Shown: positions 1 to 9,927 of the stretch, piece after piece | Position numbering within the stretch: position 1 is the first letter of the stretch | Layout of the letters: every line of letters begins with the position of its first letter | Assembly: GCF_006171285.1 (NCBI RefSeq) | Contig: NZ_CP040889.1 | Span: forward strand, 3,906,001 to 3,970,000 | Reading direction: 5' to 3' | Length of the DNA stretch: 64,000 nt | DNA from: Leclercia adecarboxylata | Lineage (GTDB): Bacteria > Pseudomonadota > Gammaproteobacteria > Enterobacterales > Enterobacteriaceae | Notes under the pieces: generated by a model | What the model saw: the letters and a program-made list of their open reading frames with translations, nothing else | What the model was told of the DNA's origin: nothing | The model's database searches: none | Made by a program: the position numbers and the translations under genes

Positions 1-465
1 CCGCTGAGCGGCGCGCTGCCGGTGACCTTCTCCCTGAGCTTCCTGAACTCCATGCAGCAGAACACCGGGGCGAACAACATCGTGGCCACCAACCAGAACG
101 GCTACAAGCCGGGCGATCTGGTGAGCTATCAGATCAACGATGACGGCACCGTTGTGGGTAACTACTCCAACGAACAGAACCAGGTTCTGGGGCAGATCGT
201 GCTGGCGAACTTCGCCAACAACGAAGGTCTGCAGTCCGAAGGTAACAACGTCTGGTCTGCCACGCAGTCCTCAGGCGTGGCGCTGCTGGGCACCGCCGGT
301 TCCGGTAACTTCGGTACCCTGACCAACGGCGCGCTGGAAGCCTCCAACGTCGACCTGAGTAAAGAGCTGGTCAATATGATCGTCGCGCAGCGTAACTACC
401 AGTCGAACGCGCAGACCATCAAAACCCAGGATCAGATCCTCAACACGCTGGTTAACCTCCGCTAA
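1..465 (+). CDS. flgE: Flagellar hook protein FlgE, 3' part
   Basis: The frame is open from base 1 to the TAA at 463-465 and gives the last 154 residues of FlgE; the start lies upstream of the window. FlgE polymerises into the flexible hook that joins the flagellar rod to the filament. The C-terminal end carries the signature shared by rod and hook proteins: an ASNVDLSKELVNMI segment followed by QRNYQSNAQTIKTQD and a short end NTLVNLR, which form the coiled-coil D0 region. It is followed after 20 bases by flgF and heads the visible part of the flgBCDEFGHIJ operon. A GTG at 22 is in frame but is not the true start. Identification is firm from homology and context. Confidence 0.97.
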   Translation, partial: PLSGALPVTFSLSFLNSMQQNTGANNIVATNQNGYKPGDLVSYQINDDGTVVGNYSNEQNQVLGQIVLANFANNEGLQSEGNNVWSATQSSGVALLGTAGSGNFGTLTNGALEASNVDLSKELVNMIVAQRNYQSNAQTIKTQDQILNTLVNLR

Positions 466-485
466 GTGGCTGACGGGATAGCTTA

Positions 486-2035
<1,550 letters not shown>

Positions 2036-2092
2036 GGTGCAGTCCGGTGCGGTTCGCGCCGCACCGGCTCCCTGTTTTCGAAGATGAAGGCA

Positions 2093-2791
2093 ATGCAAAA
2101 ACACGCGGCGATTCGTTATCCGATAGTGACTCTCCTGGCCGTTACCCTCAGCGGTTGCGCCTGGGTTCCGTCTCAACCGTTGGTGCAGGGTGCGACTTCC
2201 GCCCAACCCATTCCTGGCCCGACCCCGGTAGTGAATGGCTCAATTTTCCAGACCGCGCAGCCGATTAACTACGGTTATCAGCCGCTGTTTGAAGACCGTC
2301 GCCCACGTAATATCGGCGATACGCTGACCATCCAGCTGCAGGAAAACGTCAGCGCCAGTAAGAGCTCGTCGGCGAATGCCAGCCGCGACGGGAAAACCAA
2401 TTTTGGCTTCGACACCGTGCCACGCTACCTCGAAGGCCTCTTCGGTAACGCGCGTGCCGATGCCGAGGCGTCTGGCGGCAACTCCTTTAACGGAAAAGGC
2501 GGCGCCAATGCCAGCAACACCTTTAGCGGCACCCTGACGGTCACCGTCGACCAGGTGCTGGCGAACGGCAATTTACACGTTGTGGGTGAAAAACAGATCG
2601 CCATCAACCAGGGCACTGAGTTCATTCGCTTCTCCGGTGTGGTTAACCCTCGCACCATCAGCGGCTCCAACACCGTACCGTCCACCCAGGTGGCCGATGC
2701 GCGCATTGAGTACGTCGGCAACGGCTACATCAACGAAGCGCAGAATATGGGCTGGTTGCAGCGCTTCTTCCTTAACCTCTCACCGATGTAA
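2093..2791 (+). CDS. flgH: Flagellar L-ring lipoprotein FlgH
   Basis: FlgH assembles the outer-membrane L ring, the bushing around the rod. I place the start at the ATG at 2093, giving 232 residues with N-terminus [12 protein letters not shown], rather than an in-frame ATG at 2084. The 2093 start matches the family length and has AAGG just upstream. A signal peptide ends in a lipobox LSGC near residue 20, so the protein is a lipoprotein acylated on that cysteine. The body contains [19 protein letters not shown] and ends in the conserved [12 protein letters not shown]. Together with the P ring (flgI, next gene) it completes the basal body. The neighbouring order F-G-H-I-J is that of other enterics. 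Confidence 0.97.
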   Translation: MQKHAAIRYPIVTLLAVTLSGCAWVPSQPLVQGATSAQPIPGPTPVVNGSIFQTAQPINYGYQPLFEDRRPRNIGDTLTIQLQENVSASKSSSANASRDGKTNFGFDTVPRYLEGLFGNARADAEASGGNSFNGKGGANASNTFSGTLTVTVDQVLANGNLHVVGEKQIAINQGTEFIRFSGVVNPRTISGSNTVPSTQVADARIEYVGNGYINEAQNMGWLQRFFLNLSPM

Positions 2792-2803
2792 TCGAGGTGA
2801 CCT

Positions 2804-3901
2804 ATGTTTAAATCCCTCTTCGGGTTCCTGCTGGTGCTGGTGGCGACCTGTGCCCAGGCCGACCGTATTCGCGATCTCACAAGCGTACAGGGCGTGCGGG
2901 AAAACTCACTGATCGGTTACGGTCTGGTGGTGGGGCTGGACGGTACGGGTGACCAGACCACTCAGACGCCGTTCACCACCCAGAGCCTGAACAACATGCT
3001 CTCCCAGCTCGGCATCACCGTGCCGGCCGGAACCAACATGCAGCTGAAAAACGTGGCGGCGGTCATGGTCACCGCTTCCTTCCCGGCCTTCGCGCGCCAG
3101 GGGCAGACCATCGACGTGGTGGTCTCCTCCATGGGTAACGCGAAAAGCCTGCGTGGCGGTACCCTGCTGATGACCCCGCTGAAAGGGGTGGACAGCCAGG
3201 TCTATGCCCTGGCGCAGGGGAATATCCTCGTCGGCGGGGCGGGAGCCTCCGCAGGCGGCAGCAGCGTGCAGGTTAACCAGCTTAACGGCGGGCGTATTAC
3301 TAACGGGGCCGTCATCGAGCGTGAGCTGCCGACCCAGTTCGGCACCGGCAACACCATCAACCTGCAGCTGAACCAGGATGACTTCACCATGGCGCAGCAG
3401 ATTGCGGATACCATCAACCGCGGCCGCGGCTTCGGCAGCGCCACCGCGCTGGATGCCCGCACCGTGCAGATCCGCGTCTCCAGCGGCGGCAGCAACCAGG
3501 TACGTCTGCTGGCAGATATCCAGAATATGGAAGTGAACGTCACGCCGCAGGACGCCAAAGTGATCATCAATTCCCGTACCGGCTCGGTGGTCATGAACCG
3601 CGAGGTGACGCTGGACAGCTGTGCCGTGGCGCAGGGCAACCTCTCCGTTACCGTTAACCGCTCGGCGAACGTCAGCCAGCCGGATACGCCGTTTGGCGGC
3701 GGTGAAACGGTGGTGACGCCGCAGACCCAGATTGATTTACGCCAGAGCGGCGGCTCGTTGCAGAGCGTGCGTTCCAGCGCCAACCTGAACAACGTGGTCC
3801 GTGCCCTCAATGCGCTGGGCGCCACCCCGATGGATCTGATGTCGATTCTGCAGTCCATGCAGAGCGCGGGCTGTCTGCGCGCCAAACTGGAAATCATCTG
3901 A
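2804..3901 (+). CDS. flgI: Flagellar P-ring protein FlgI
   Basis: 365 residues, the usual length. FlgI builds the periplasmic P ring around the rod. The N-terminus has a cleavable Sec signal peptide ([19 protein letters not shown], cleavage after about residue 19) followed by [20 protein letters not shown], the conserved mature start. Two cysteines occur in the C-terminal half (DSCAVAQG and SAGCLRAK); in the family these make the DsbA-dependent disulfide that stabilises FlgI. AGGTGA precedes the ATG. The TGA stop overlaps the flgJ ATG by one base, a sign of translational coupling. Confidence 0.98.
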   Translation: MFKSLFGFLLVLVATCAQADRIRDLTSVQGVRENSLIGYGLVVGLDGTGDQTTQTPFTTQSLNNMLSQLGITVPAGTNMQLKNVAAVMVTASFPAFARQGQTIDVVVSSMGNAKSLRGGTLLMTPLKGVDSQVYALAQGNILVGGAGASAGGSSVQVNQLNGGRITNGAVIERELPTQFGTGNTINLQLNQDDFTMAQQIADTINRGRGFGSATALDARTVQIRVSSGGSNQVRLLADIQNMEVNVTPQDAKVIINSRTGSVVMNREVTLDSCAVAQGNLSVTVNRSANVSQPDTPFGGGETVVTPQTQIDLRQSGGSLQSVRSSANLNNVVRALNALGATPMDLMSILQSMQSAGCLRAKLEII

Positions 3902-4854
3902 TGCTGACCGATAGCAAACTGCTGAGCAGCGCGGCCTGGGATACCCAGTCGCTCAACGAACTGAAGTCCAAAGCGGGTAAAGATCCGGCGGGGAATATCC
4001 GTCCGGTGGCCCGCCAGGTCGAGGGAATGTTTGTCCAGATGATGCTGAAAAGCATGCGTGAAGCCCTGCCGAAAGACGGCATCTTCAGCAGCGACTCAAC
4101 GCGTCTGTACACCAGCATGTATGACCAGCAGATTGCGCAGCAGATGACCGCCGGTAAAGGGCTCGGGCTTGCGGACGTGATCGTCAAGCAGATGGCGGCC
4201 GCCCAGGGCGTGCCCCCGGAAGATGCGCCGCAGCAGGTGCCGATGAAGTTCGATCTGGAAAAGGTGACCAGCTATCAAAATCAGGCCCTGACCCAGATGG
4301 TGCGTAAAGCGGTACCGAAGGCGCCTGAAAGTAACGATGAACCCCTCACCGGCGACAGCAAAGACTTCCTGGCGCAGCTCTCGCTGCCGGCGCGTCTTGC
4401 CAGCCAGCAGAGCGGGGTGCCGCATCACCTGATCCTCGCCCAGGCGGCGCTGGAGTCGGGCTGGGGGCAACGTCAGATCCGCCGCGAGAACGGCGAACCG
4501 AGCTTTAACATCTTCGGCGTCAAGGCCTCGGGAAGCTGGAAGGGGCCCACCACCGAGATCACCACCACCGAATATGAAAATGGCGAGGCGAAAAAGGTCA
4601 AAGCCAAATTCCGCGTGTACAGCTCGTATCTGGAGGCGCTTTCAGACTATGTCGGCCTGCTGAGTCGTAACCCGCGCTATGCGGCGGTGACCCAGGCCGC
4701 GACGGCAGAGCAGGGGGCGCAGGCGTTGCAGAATGCGGGCTACGCTACCGACCCGCAGTATGCCCGCAAGCTGACCAGCATGATTCAACAGCTGAAATCG
4801 ATGGGTGAGAAAGTCAGCAAAGCCTACAGCAACGATATCGAAAATCTGTTCTGA
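3901..4854 (+). CDS. flgJ: Rod cap / peptidoglycan hydrolase FlgJ
   Basis: 317 residues. FlgJ has two parts. The N-terminal part (about residues 1-150) is the rod-cap scaffold, with the conserved QVEGMFVQMMLKSMREALP. The C-terminal part (about 155-310) is a glycosidase of the GH73 type that opens the murein for the growing rod. The catalytic-glutamate motif AALESGWGQ is visible in LILAQAALESGWG, followed by NIFGVKASGSWKG and the YSSYLEALSDYVGLL segment of the fold. The start codon shares a base with the flgI stop. flgJ closes the flgB-J operon; the next genes have their own sigma-28 promoter. Confidence 0.97.
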   Translation: MLTDSKLLSSAAWDTQSLNELKSKAGKDPAGNIRPVARQVEGMFVQMMLKSMREALPKDGIFSSDSTRLYTSMYDQQIAQQMTAGKGLGLADVIVKQMAAAQGVPPEDAPQQVPMKFDLEKVTSYQNQALTQMVRKAVPKAPESNDEPLTGDSKDFLAQLSLPARLASQQSGVPHHLILAQAALESGWGQRQIRRENGEPSFNIFGVKASGSWKGPTTEITTTEYENGEAKKVKAKFRVYSSYLEALSDYVGLLSRNPRYAAVTQAATAEQGAQALQNAGYATDPQYARKLTSMIQQLKSMGEKVSKAYSNDIENLF

Positions 4855-4860
4855 AAGTTC

Positions 4861-4887
4861 TCAAGTCCGGCTGGAGACTGCCGATAA
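4861..4887 (+). promoter_or_regulatory. Sigma-28 (FliA) promoter of flgKL
   Basis: The -10 element GCCGATAA at 4880-4887 matches the FliA consensus exactly. The -35 element TCAAGTCC at 4861-4868 is close to TAAAGTTT, and the spacer is 11 bases as required. It lies between the flgJ stop and the flgK start, where class 3 flagellar transcription of flgKL is known to begin in enterics. Confidence 0.9.
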
Positions 4888-4929
4888 TCTCCAGCAGGAC
4901 TCGTGTCTGAAAGTATAAAAGGAACCCCC

Positions 4930-6576
4930 ATGTCCAGTTTGATCAACAGCGCCATGAGTGGCCTCAGTGCGGCACAGGCTGCGCTGAATACCGCCAGTAA
5001 TAACATTTCAAGCTACAACGTGACGGGCTACACCCGTCAGACGACGGTGCTGAGTGCCTCAAACAGCACGCTGACGGGCGGCGGTTGGGTTGGCAACGGC
5101 GTGTATGTCTCCGGGGTACAGCGAGAATATGATGCATTCATTACCAACCAGCTGCGCACCGCGCAGAACCAGAGCAGCGCCCTGACCACGCGCTACCAGC
5201 AGATGTCCAAAATCGACGACATTCTGTCTGGCAGCAGCAACAGCCTGGCCACCACCATGCAGGACTTCTTCAGCAGTCTGCAGACTCTGGTCAGCAACGC
5301 CGAAGATCCGGCTGCGCGCCAGACGGTACTGGGCAAGGCCGATGGCCTGGTGAACCAGTTCAAGGTGAACGATCAGTATCTGCGCGATCAGGATAAGCAG
5401 ATCAACACCGCGATCGGCACCAGCGTTGAGCAGATCAATAACTACGCCAAACAAATTGCCAACCTCAACGATCAGATTTCCCGTCTGACCGGCGTAGGCG
5501 CGGGCGCGTCCCCGAACAACCTGCTCGATCAGCGCGACCAGCTGGTGAGCGAGCTGAACCAGATCGTGGGCGTTGAAGTCTCCGTTCAGGACAGCGGCAC
5601 CTATAACGTCTCCTTCGGTAACGGCTACAACCTGGTTCAGGGCAGCACCGCCAACCAGCTGGCAGCCGTGAAATCCAGCGCCGATCCGTCCCGTACTACG
5701 GTAGCCTTTGTTGACGGTACCTCGGGCCCGGTCGAGATCCCGGAAAAACTGCTTACCAGCGGTTCTCTGGGCGGCATGATGACCTTCCGCACCGAAGAGC
5801 TCGACGCGGCACGCAATACCCTCAACCAGCTGGCGCTCTCATTCGCTAACGCAATGAATACCCAGCATGAAAAGGGCTTTGACGTAGAAGGCAAAGCCGG
5901 CGGTGAATTATTTGATATCGGCGCGCCAGCGGTGTTGGCCAACAGCAAAAATACCGGTACGGCAGCCGTGTCCGCGACGGTCGATATGGACAACTTTTCC
6001 AAAGTGCAGGCGACTGATTACAAAATGGAGTTTGATGGCTCCAACTGGAAAATCACCCGCCTTTCCGATAAAACGACGGTCACTGCCACCGATGACGGTA
6101 ACGGAAATCTCTCCTTCGATGGCCTGAAGGTTAACGTATCCGGCGCGGCGAAAAACAAAGACAGCTTTACCATCAAGCCTGTTGCTAATGCCATCGTGAA
6201 TATGGACGTGTCGATCAGCGAAGAGGGAAAACTGGCGCTGGCCTCTGACCCTGATGGCGGTGAAAGTGATAACCGCAACGGCCAGGCGCTGCTGGATCTG
6301 CAGAACAGCAAAGTGGTCGGCGGCAACAAAACCTTTAACGATGCCTATGCCTCGCTGGTCAGTACCGTCGGCAGCAAAACCGCGACGCTGAAAACCAGCA
6401 GCACTACCCAGGCAAACGTGACGACGCAGCTGAGCAACCAGCAGCAGTCGATCTCCGGCGTTAACCTCGACGAAGAGTACGGCAACCTGCAGCGCTACCA
6501 GCAGTACTACCTGGCCAATGCCCAGGTGCTGCAAACCGCCAGCATGCTCTTCGACGCGTTAATTAATATTCGCTAA
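4930..6576 (+). CDS. flgK: Hook-filament junction protein FlgK (HAP1)
   Basis: 548 residues when started at the ATG at 4930 (MSSLINSAMSGLSAAQAAL), preceded by AAAGGAA; an in-frame ATG at 4903 would add nine residues not seen in the family. FlgK forms the first of two adaptor layers between hook and filament. The conserved N-terminal coiled coil contains NTASNNISSYNVTGYTRQT, and the C-terminus holds QQQSISGVNLDEEYGNLQRYQ and ends in FDALINIR. The central part, about residues 320-440, is the solvent-exposed domain and looks the least conserved, as usual for this surface-exposed protein. It is translated from the sigma-28 promoter just upstream, with flgL 14 bases downstream. Confidence 0.97.
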   Translation: MSSLINSAMSGLSAAQAALNTASNNISSYNVTGYTRQTTVLSASNSTLTGGGWVGNGVYVSGVQREYDAFITNQLRTAQNQSSALTTRYQQMSKIDDILSGSSNSLATTMQDFFSSLQTLVSNAEDPAARQTVLGKADGLVNQFKVNDQYLRDQDKQINTAIGTSVEQINNYAKQIANLNDQISRLTGVGAGASPNNLLDQRDQLVSELNQIVGVEVSVQDSGTYNVSFGNGYNLVQGSTANQLAAVKSSADPSRTTVAFVDGTSGPVEIPEKLLTSGSLGGMMTFRTEELDAARNTLNQLALSFANAMNTQHEKGFDVEGKAGGELFDIGAPAVLANSKNTGTAAVSATVDMDNFSKVQATDYKMEFDGSNWKITRLSDKTTVTATDDGNGNLSFDGLKVNVSGAAKNKDSFTIKPVANAIVNMDVSISEEGKLALASDPDGGESDNRNGQALLDLQNSKVVGGNKTFNDAYASLVSTVGSKTATLKTSSTTQANVTTQLSNQQQSISGVNLDEEYGNLQRYQQYYLANAQVLQTASMLFDALINIR

Positions 6577-6590
6577 GGCTGAGGTGAACG

Positions 6591-7544
6591 ATGCGTATTA
6601 GCACCCAGATGATGTACCAGCAGAACATGCGCGGGATCACCGATTCCCAGAGCAAGTGGCTGAGTTACGGTGAGCAGATGTCCACCGGCAAACGCGTTAA
6701 CCGTCCGTCTGACGACCCCATTGCCGCGTCGCAGGCGGTGGTGCTGTCGCAGGCCCAGGCGCAGAACAGCCAGTTTACGCTGGCCCGCTCTTTTGCCTCC
6801 CAGCGAGTAGGGCTGGAGGAGAGCGTTTTGGGTCAGGTGACCACGGCGCTGCAATCAGCGCAGGATAAAATTGTCTATGCCGGTAACGGCTCCCTGAGTG
6901 ACAACGACCGTAGCTCTATTGCTACCGACCTGCAGGGTATCCGCGATCAGCTGGTGAACCTGGCAAACAGCACCGACGGTAACGGACGCTATATTTTCGC
7001 CGGTTATAAAACGGACGCTGTGGCTTTCGATCAGGCCACGGGTACCTATAACGGCGGTGACACGCCTATCCGGCAGCAGGTTGATTCCGCGCGTAACATG
7101 CAGATCAGCCATACCGGCAGTGAAGTGTTTGAATCCTTCACCAGTAACGCAGCGCCAGAGCCGGACGGCTCAACCCCGGAAACCAATCTGTTCAAGATCC
7201 TGGATAATGCGATTGCAGCCCTGAAAACGCCGGTCAGCGGCGATCAGGACAAGACGGATCAGCTGAATCTGGATATCGATAAGGCCAACCGCGGTCTGCG
7301 TAACTCCCTTGATAACGTGCTGACCGTGCGCGCTGACCTGGGGACTAAGCTGACCGAACTCGATGCACTGGATACGCTGGGCAGCGATCGTGCGTTAGGC
7401 CAGACCCAGCAGATGAGCGATCTTATTGACGTAGACTGGAACGCTGCAATTTCGTCCTACACCATGCAGCAGGCGGCGCTTCAGGCATCCTATAAAGCGT
7501 TCAGCGATATGCAGGGTATGTCGCTGTTCCAGATGAATAAATAA
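6591..7544 (+). CDS. flgL: Hook-filament junction protein FlgL (HAP3)
   Basis: 317 residues, the usual length. FlgL is the second junction protein and contacts the flagellin filament. The N-terminus MRISTQMMYQQNMRGI and the STGKRVNRPSDDPIAASQA segment are the flagellin-like D0/D1 signature, and the C-terminus ends in the matching helix, with YTMQQAALQASYKAFSDMQ. GAGGTGA sits 5 bases before the ATG. The gene shares the flgK promoter and is closed by a strong terminator at 7592-7625. Its 3' untranslated region is treated separately because E. coli produces an sRNA there. Confidence 0.97.
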   Translation: MRISTQMMYQQNMRGITDSQSKWLSYGEQMSTGKRVNRPSDDPIAASQAVVLSQAQAQNSQFTLARSFASQRVGLEESVLGQVTTALQSAQDKIVYAGNGSLSDNDRSSIATDLQGIRDQLVNLANSTDGNGRYIFAGYKTDAVAFDQATGTYNGGDTPIRQQVDSARNMQISHTGSEVFESFTSNAAPEPDGSTPETNLFKILDNAIAALKTPVSGDQDKTDQLNLDIDKANRGLRNSLDNVLTVRADLGTKLTELDALDTLGSDRALGQTQQMSDLIDVDWNAAISSYTMQQAALQASYKAFSDMQGMSLFQMNK

Positions 7545-7625
7545 CTGACTTGACCTTTAGAACATGGCTTGAAACTGGTTATGTTCTCTGTGCCCAATCC
7601 GTTTTGCGGATTGGGCATTTTTTTT
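7545..7625 (+). ncRNA. flgL 3' UTR, possible FlgO-like sRNA
   Basis: The 80 bases after the flgL stop contain two hairpins. The first pairs AGAACAT (7559-7565) with ATGTTCT (7581-7587); the second is the terminator at 7592-7616. In E. coli the sRNA FlgO is known to arise from the flgL 3' UTR. The position and two-hairpin form here fit such an RNA, but I cannot compare the sequence with FlgO from memory, so this is inference. Confidence 0.4.
7592..7625 (+). terminator. Rho-independent terminator of flgKL
   Basis: A perfect 10-bp stem (GCCCAATCCG, 7592-7601, with CGGATTGGGC, 7607-7616) and a 5-base loop is followed by a run of nine Ts. The T run ends inside the stop codon of the convergent MFS gene at 7625. 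Confidence 0.95.
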
Positions 7626-8839
7626 CAGGAATTCTGCACGGCTGATGGGGTTGAGCGGACGTTCCCGGTCATACGAATAACCAGCGCCACACCGGCTGTC
7701 ATCGTCGCCAGGGCAATCACGCCCGGCCAACCGGCCAGGGTATACAGCTGACTACCCAGCGCTGAACCCAACGCCATGCCGATAAACACGCCGGTGAAGA
7801 GCAGGGCGTTCAGGCGACCACGCGCCTGCGGCTCGAGGCTGTAAACCAGGTTCTGGTGGGCCACCAGGCTTGACTGCAGACCGAGATCAAAGCCCACGGC
7901 GGCAACGGCAATCAGGATCAGCTGGCCATGTACGCCTAAAGCAGGCATTAAAAACATCAGGGCGAAGGAGACGGTCACCAGGGCGGCACCCAGTTGGGTG
8001 ACTTTACCCGCGCCCAGTTTATCCGCCAGACCCCCCGCCAGCGGCGCGGCCAGGGCACCTGCGGCACCGGCAATACCGTATCCTCCGGCTACCGCGCTGC
8101 CAAGCCCATAATGTTCCATCAGCATGACCGCCAGGGTCGACCAGAAGGCGCTAAAGGCGATGGAGAGGAAACCCTGAGCCAGCGCGGCGCGGCGCAGGGC
8201 CGGGTAGCGGCGCCACAGATGCGCCATGGAACGCATCAGTTCCGGATAACGCAGGTTCGAGGGTACCGCGAAGCGGGGCAGAATGAACCACATCACGGCG
8301 GCGAGGATCGCAATGCTGCCCGCAGCCAGCTGATACATCACGCGCCAGCCAAAGGCTTCCCCTACCACGCCGCTCACCGTACGGGAGAGCAGGATCCCCA
8401 GCAACAGGCCGGTCATCACCGTACCGACGGTTTTGCCCTGTTTGCCCTGAGGCGCAAGAATTGCCGCAGCCGGGACGATATCCTGCGCCATGGTGGCGGT
8501 CATACCAATCAGCAGGCTGACCAGCAGCAGGGAGTGGATCTGCCCCGTCAGGCTACAGGCCAGAAGCAGCAGCGCCAGGGCGACGCTTTTCACCACTATC
8601 AGGGTGCGACGGTCGTAGCGATCGCCGAGCGGCAGCAGGAACAGGATCCCCAGTGCATAACCGGCCTGGGTGAGAGTTGGCACCATTCCCATCCCTTCAA
8701 CGCTGAGATGCAAATCTGAGCCCATCAGCGGCAGCAGCGGCTGAGCATAATAGATGGCGGCGACGCTAAATCCTGCGCCGATGGCGAGGATAAAAATGAC
8801 CCAGCGGCTGACGGCTGGGGTTAAGGAGTTGGTGTTCAT
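7625..8839 (-). CDS. MFS transporter, probable drug/metabolite exporter
   Basis: 404 residues and very hydrophobic, with about twelve membrane segments, so a major facilitator superfamily permease of the inner membrane. The motif GDRYDRRTLIVV at about residues 70-81, after the second membrane segment, is the MFS motif A of the proton-antiporter (DHA) type. A second, weaker copy, GGLADKLGAGKV, lies after the middle loop and reflects the internal duplication of the fold. The opening YYAQPLLPLMGSDL is typical of bacterial exporters of the YnfM/YgaY kind. The substrate cannot be told from sequence. The gene diverges from a LysR-type regulator that probably controls it, and its start (ATG at 8837-8839) has AAGGAG upstream. 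The pair is absent between flgL and rne in E. coli. Confidence 0.85.
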   Translation of the reverse strand: MNTNSLTPAVSRWVIFILAIGAGFSVAAIYYAQPLLPLMGSDLHLSVEGMGMVPTLTQAGYALGILFLLPLGDRYDRRTLIVVKSVALALLLLACSLTGQIHSLLLVSLLIGMTATMAQDIVPAAAILAPQGKQGKTVGTVMTGLLLGILLSRTVSGVVGEAFGWRVMYQLAAGSIAILAAVMWFILPRFAVPSNLRYPELMRSMAHLWRRYPALRRAALAQGFLSIAFSAFWSTLAVMLMEHYGLGSAVAGGYGIAGAAGALAAPLAGGLADKLGAGKVTQLGAALVTVSFALMFLMPALGVHGQLILIAVAAVGFDLGLQSSLVAHQNLVYSLEPQARGRLNALLFTGVFIGMALGSALGSQLYTLAGWPGVIALATMTAGVALVIRMTGNVRSTPSAVQNS

Positions 8840-8918
8840 ATGCGATTCCTCATTTCGGGTGTGTCGCTATTCTTTATCAGCCCGCCTTGCGGTGGTAGCC
8901 AGCCCAGTGATAAAACAC

Positions 8919-8937
8919 TTATACGTGTAACGTATAA
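8919..8937. promoter_or_regulatory. Palindromic LysR-type operator candidate
   Basis: A perfect inverted repeat, TTATACG-TGTAA-CGTATAA, lies in the 109-base gap between the divergent MFS and LysR genes. Its core ATAC-N7-GTAT fits the T-N11-A box bound by LysR-type regulators. It starts 12 bases before the regulator's ATG, so binding could also repress the regulator. Function is inferred. Confidence 0.6.
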
Positions 8938-8948
8938 CCGTGACGATA

Positions 8949-9887
8949 ATGAAACGTTCAGAACGTATAGACAGAGTAGAGTTAATGCGGACCTTTGTAC
9001 GCATCGTCGAAACCGGCTCTCTTTCCGCTGCCGCCGTGCAGATGGCTACCAGCCAGGCCACAGTCAGCCGCCGACTGCAGTCGCTGGAGATGCTGCTCGG
9101 CGCGCGCCTGATCCTGCGAACAACCCATGCCATGAAGCTGACCGATGACGGCGAACGCTGCTATCAACATGCCCGGCGGGTGATCGACAGCTGGCATGCG
9201 CTGGAAGATGAAGTGGGGCAGACGGAAGATGAACCGGTGGGGGTGCTCCGGGTGAGGGCACCGCATGCCTTCGGTCAGGAGCAGTTGCTGGAGCCGCTAA
9301 CGCAGTTTTTGCTGCGCTATCCCCGGCTGAACGTGGAGTGGATGCTCAACGATCGCTCGGCTGATTTTTTAAGCGACAATATCGACTGCGCTATTCGGGT
9401 CGGGGCGGAGATCGACCCGGCCACGGTGTCGGTGCTGCTGGCCGAGGTGCCGCGCTGCATTGTGGCATCCCCTGAACTGCTTGCACGCTTTACCCCTGTG
9501 GAGAAGCCCGAAGATCTCTCCGCGCTGCCCTGGGTGGCACTCAATACGTTTTATCGTCAGCATGTAGAGTTGTTCAGCGCGGGGACATCACAACCGCTGC
9601 GGGTGGCTATCTCGCCTCGATTAAGTACCGACAGCCTGTACGTGGCGCGTAAAAGCGCACTCACCGGGCTGGGCATTGCTGTGGTCTCGAGCTGGACGGT
9701 AGAAGCGGATATCCGCGAGGGCAGGCTGGTGCATCTCCTGCCGGACTGGCAGCCGGCCGCGCTGCCGGTTCATCTGGTCTACCCGTGGTCACGCTATTAT
9801 CCGGCGCGACTGCGTCGTTTTCTGGAGATGATGAGAGAGGTGATGCCTGAAATTGCGGGAATGCGCAGGCCTGAGCAGATGCAATAA
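8949..9887 (+). CDS. LysR-family transcriptional regulator
   Basis: 312 residues from the ATG at 8949; a GTG at 8940 would add three. No convincing ribosome binding site is seen for either start. The N-terminal winged helix-turn-helix spans about residues 5-65 (RVELMRTFVRIVETGSLSAAA, then SQATVSRRLQSLE as recognition helix). Residues 90-300 form the periplasmic-binding-like effector domain, with FLLRYPRLNVEWML and the typical AIRVG segment. It is of the subfamily that often sits beside MFS exporters or oxidoreductases. The divergent MFS gene and the palindrome between them suggest it regulates that transporter and itself. The effector is unknown. Confidence 0.88.
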   Translation: MKRSERIDRVELMRTFVRIVETGSLSAAAVQMATSQATVSRRLQSLEMLLGARLILRTTHAMKLTDDGERCYQHARRVIDSWHALEDEVGQTEDEPVGVLRVRAPHAFGQEQLLEPLTQFLLRYPRLNVEWMLNDRSADFLSDNIDCAIRVGAEIDPATVSVLLAEVPRCIVASPELLARFTPVEKPEDLSALPWVALNTFYRQHVELFSAGTSQPLRVAISPRLSTDSLYVARKSALTGLGIAVVSSWTVEADIREGRLVHLLPDWQPAALPVHLVYPWSRYYPARLRRFLEMMREVMPEIAGMRRPEQMQ

Positions 9888-9889
9888 AA

Positions 9890-9913
9890 AAGCCGACCCG
9901 AAGGTCGGCTTTT
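9890..9913. terminator. Bidirectional terminator, LysR gene / rne
   Basis: The stem AAAGCCGACC (9890-9899) pairs with GGTCGGCTTT (9904-9913) around a CGAA tetraloop. There are As before and Ts after, so it can act on both strands. It separates the plus-strand regulator gene from the convergent rne gene. Confidence 0.9.
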
Positions 9914-9927
9914 ACGCTTAAGCGGGC

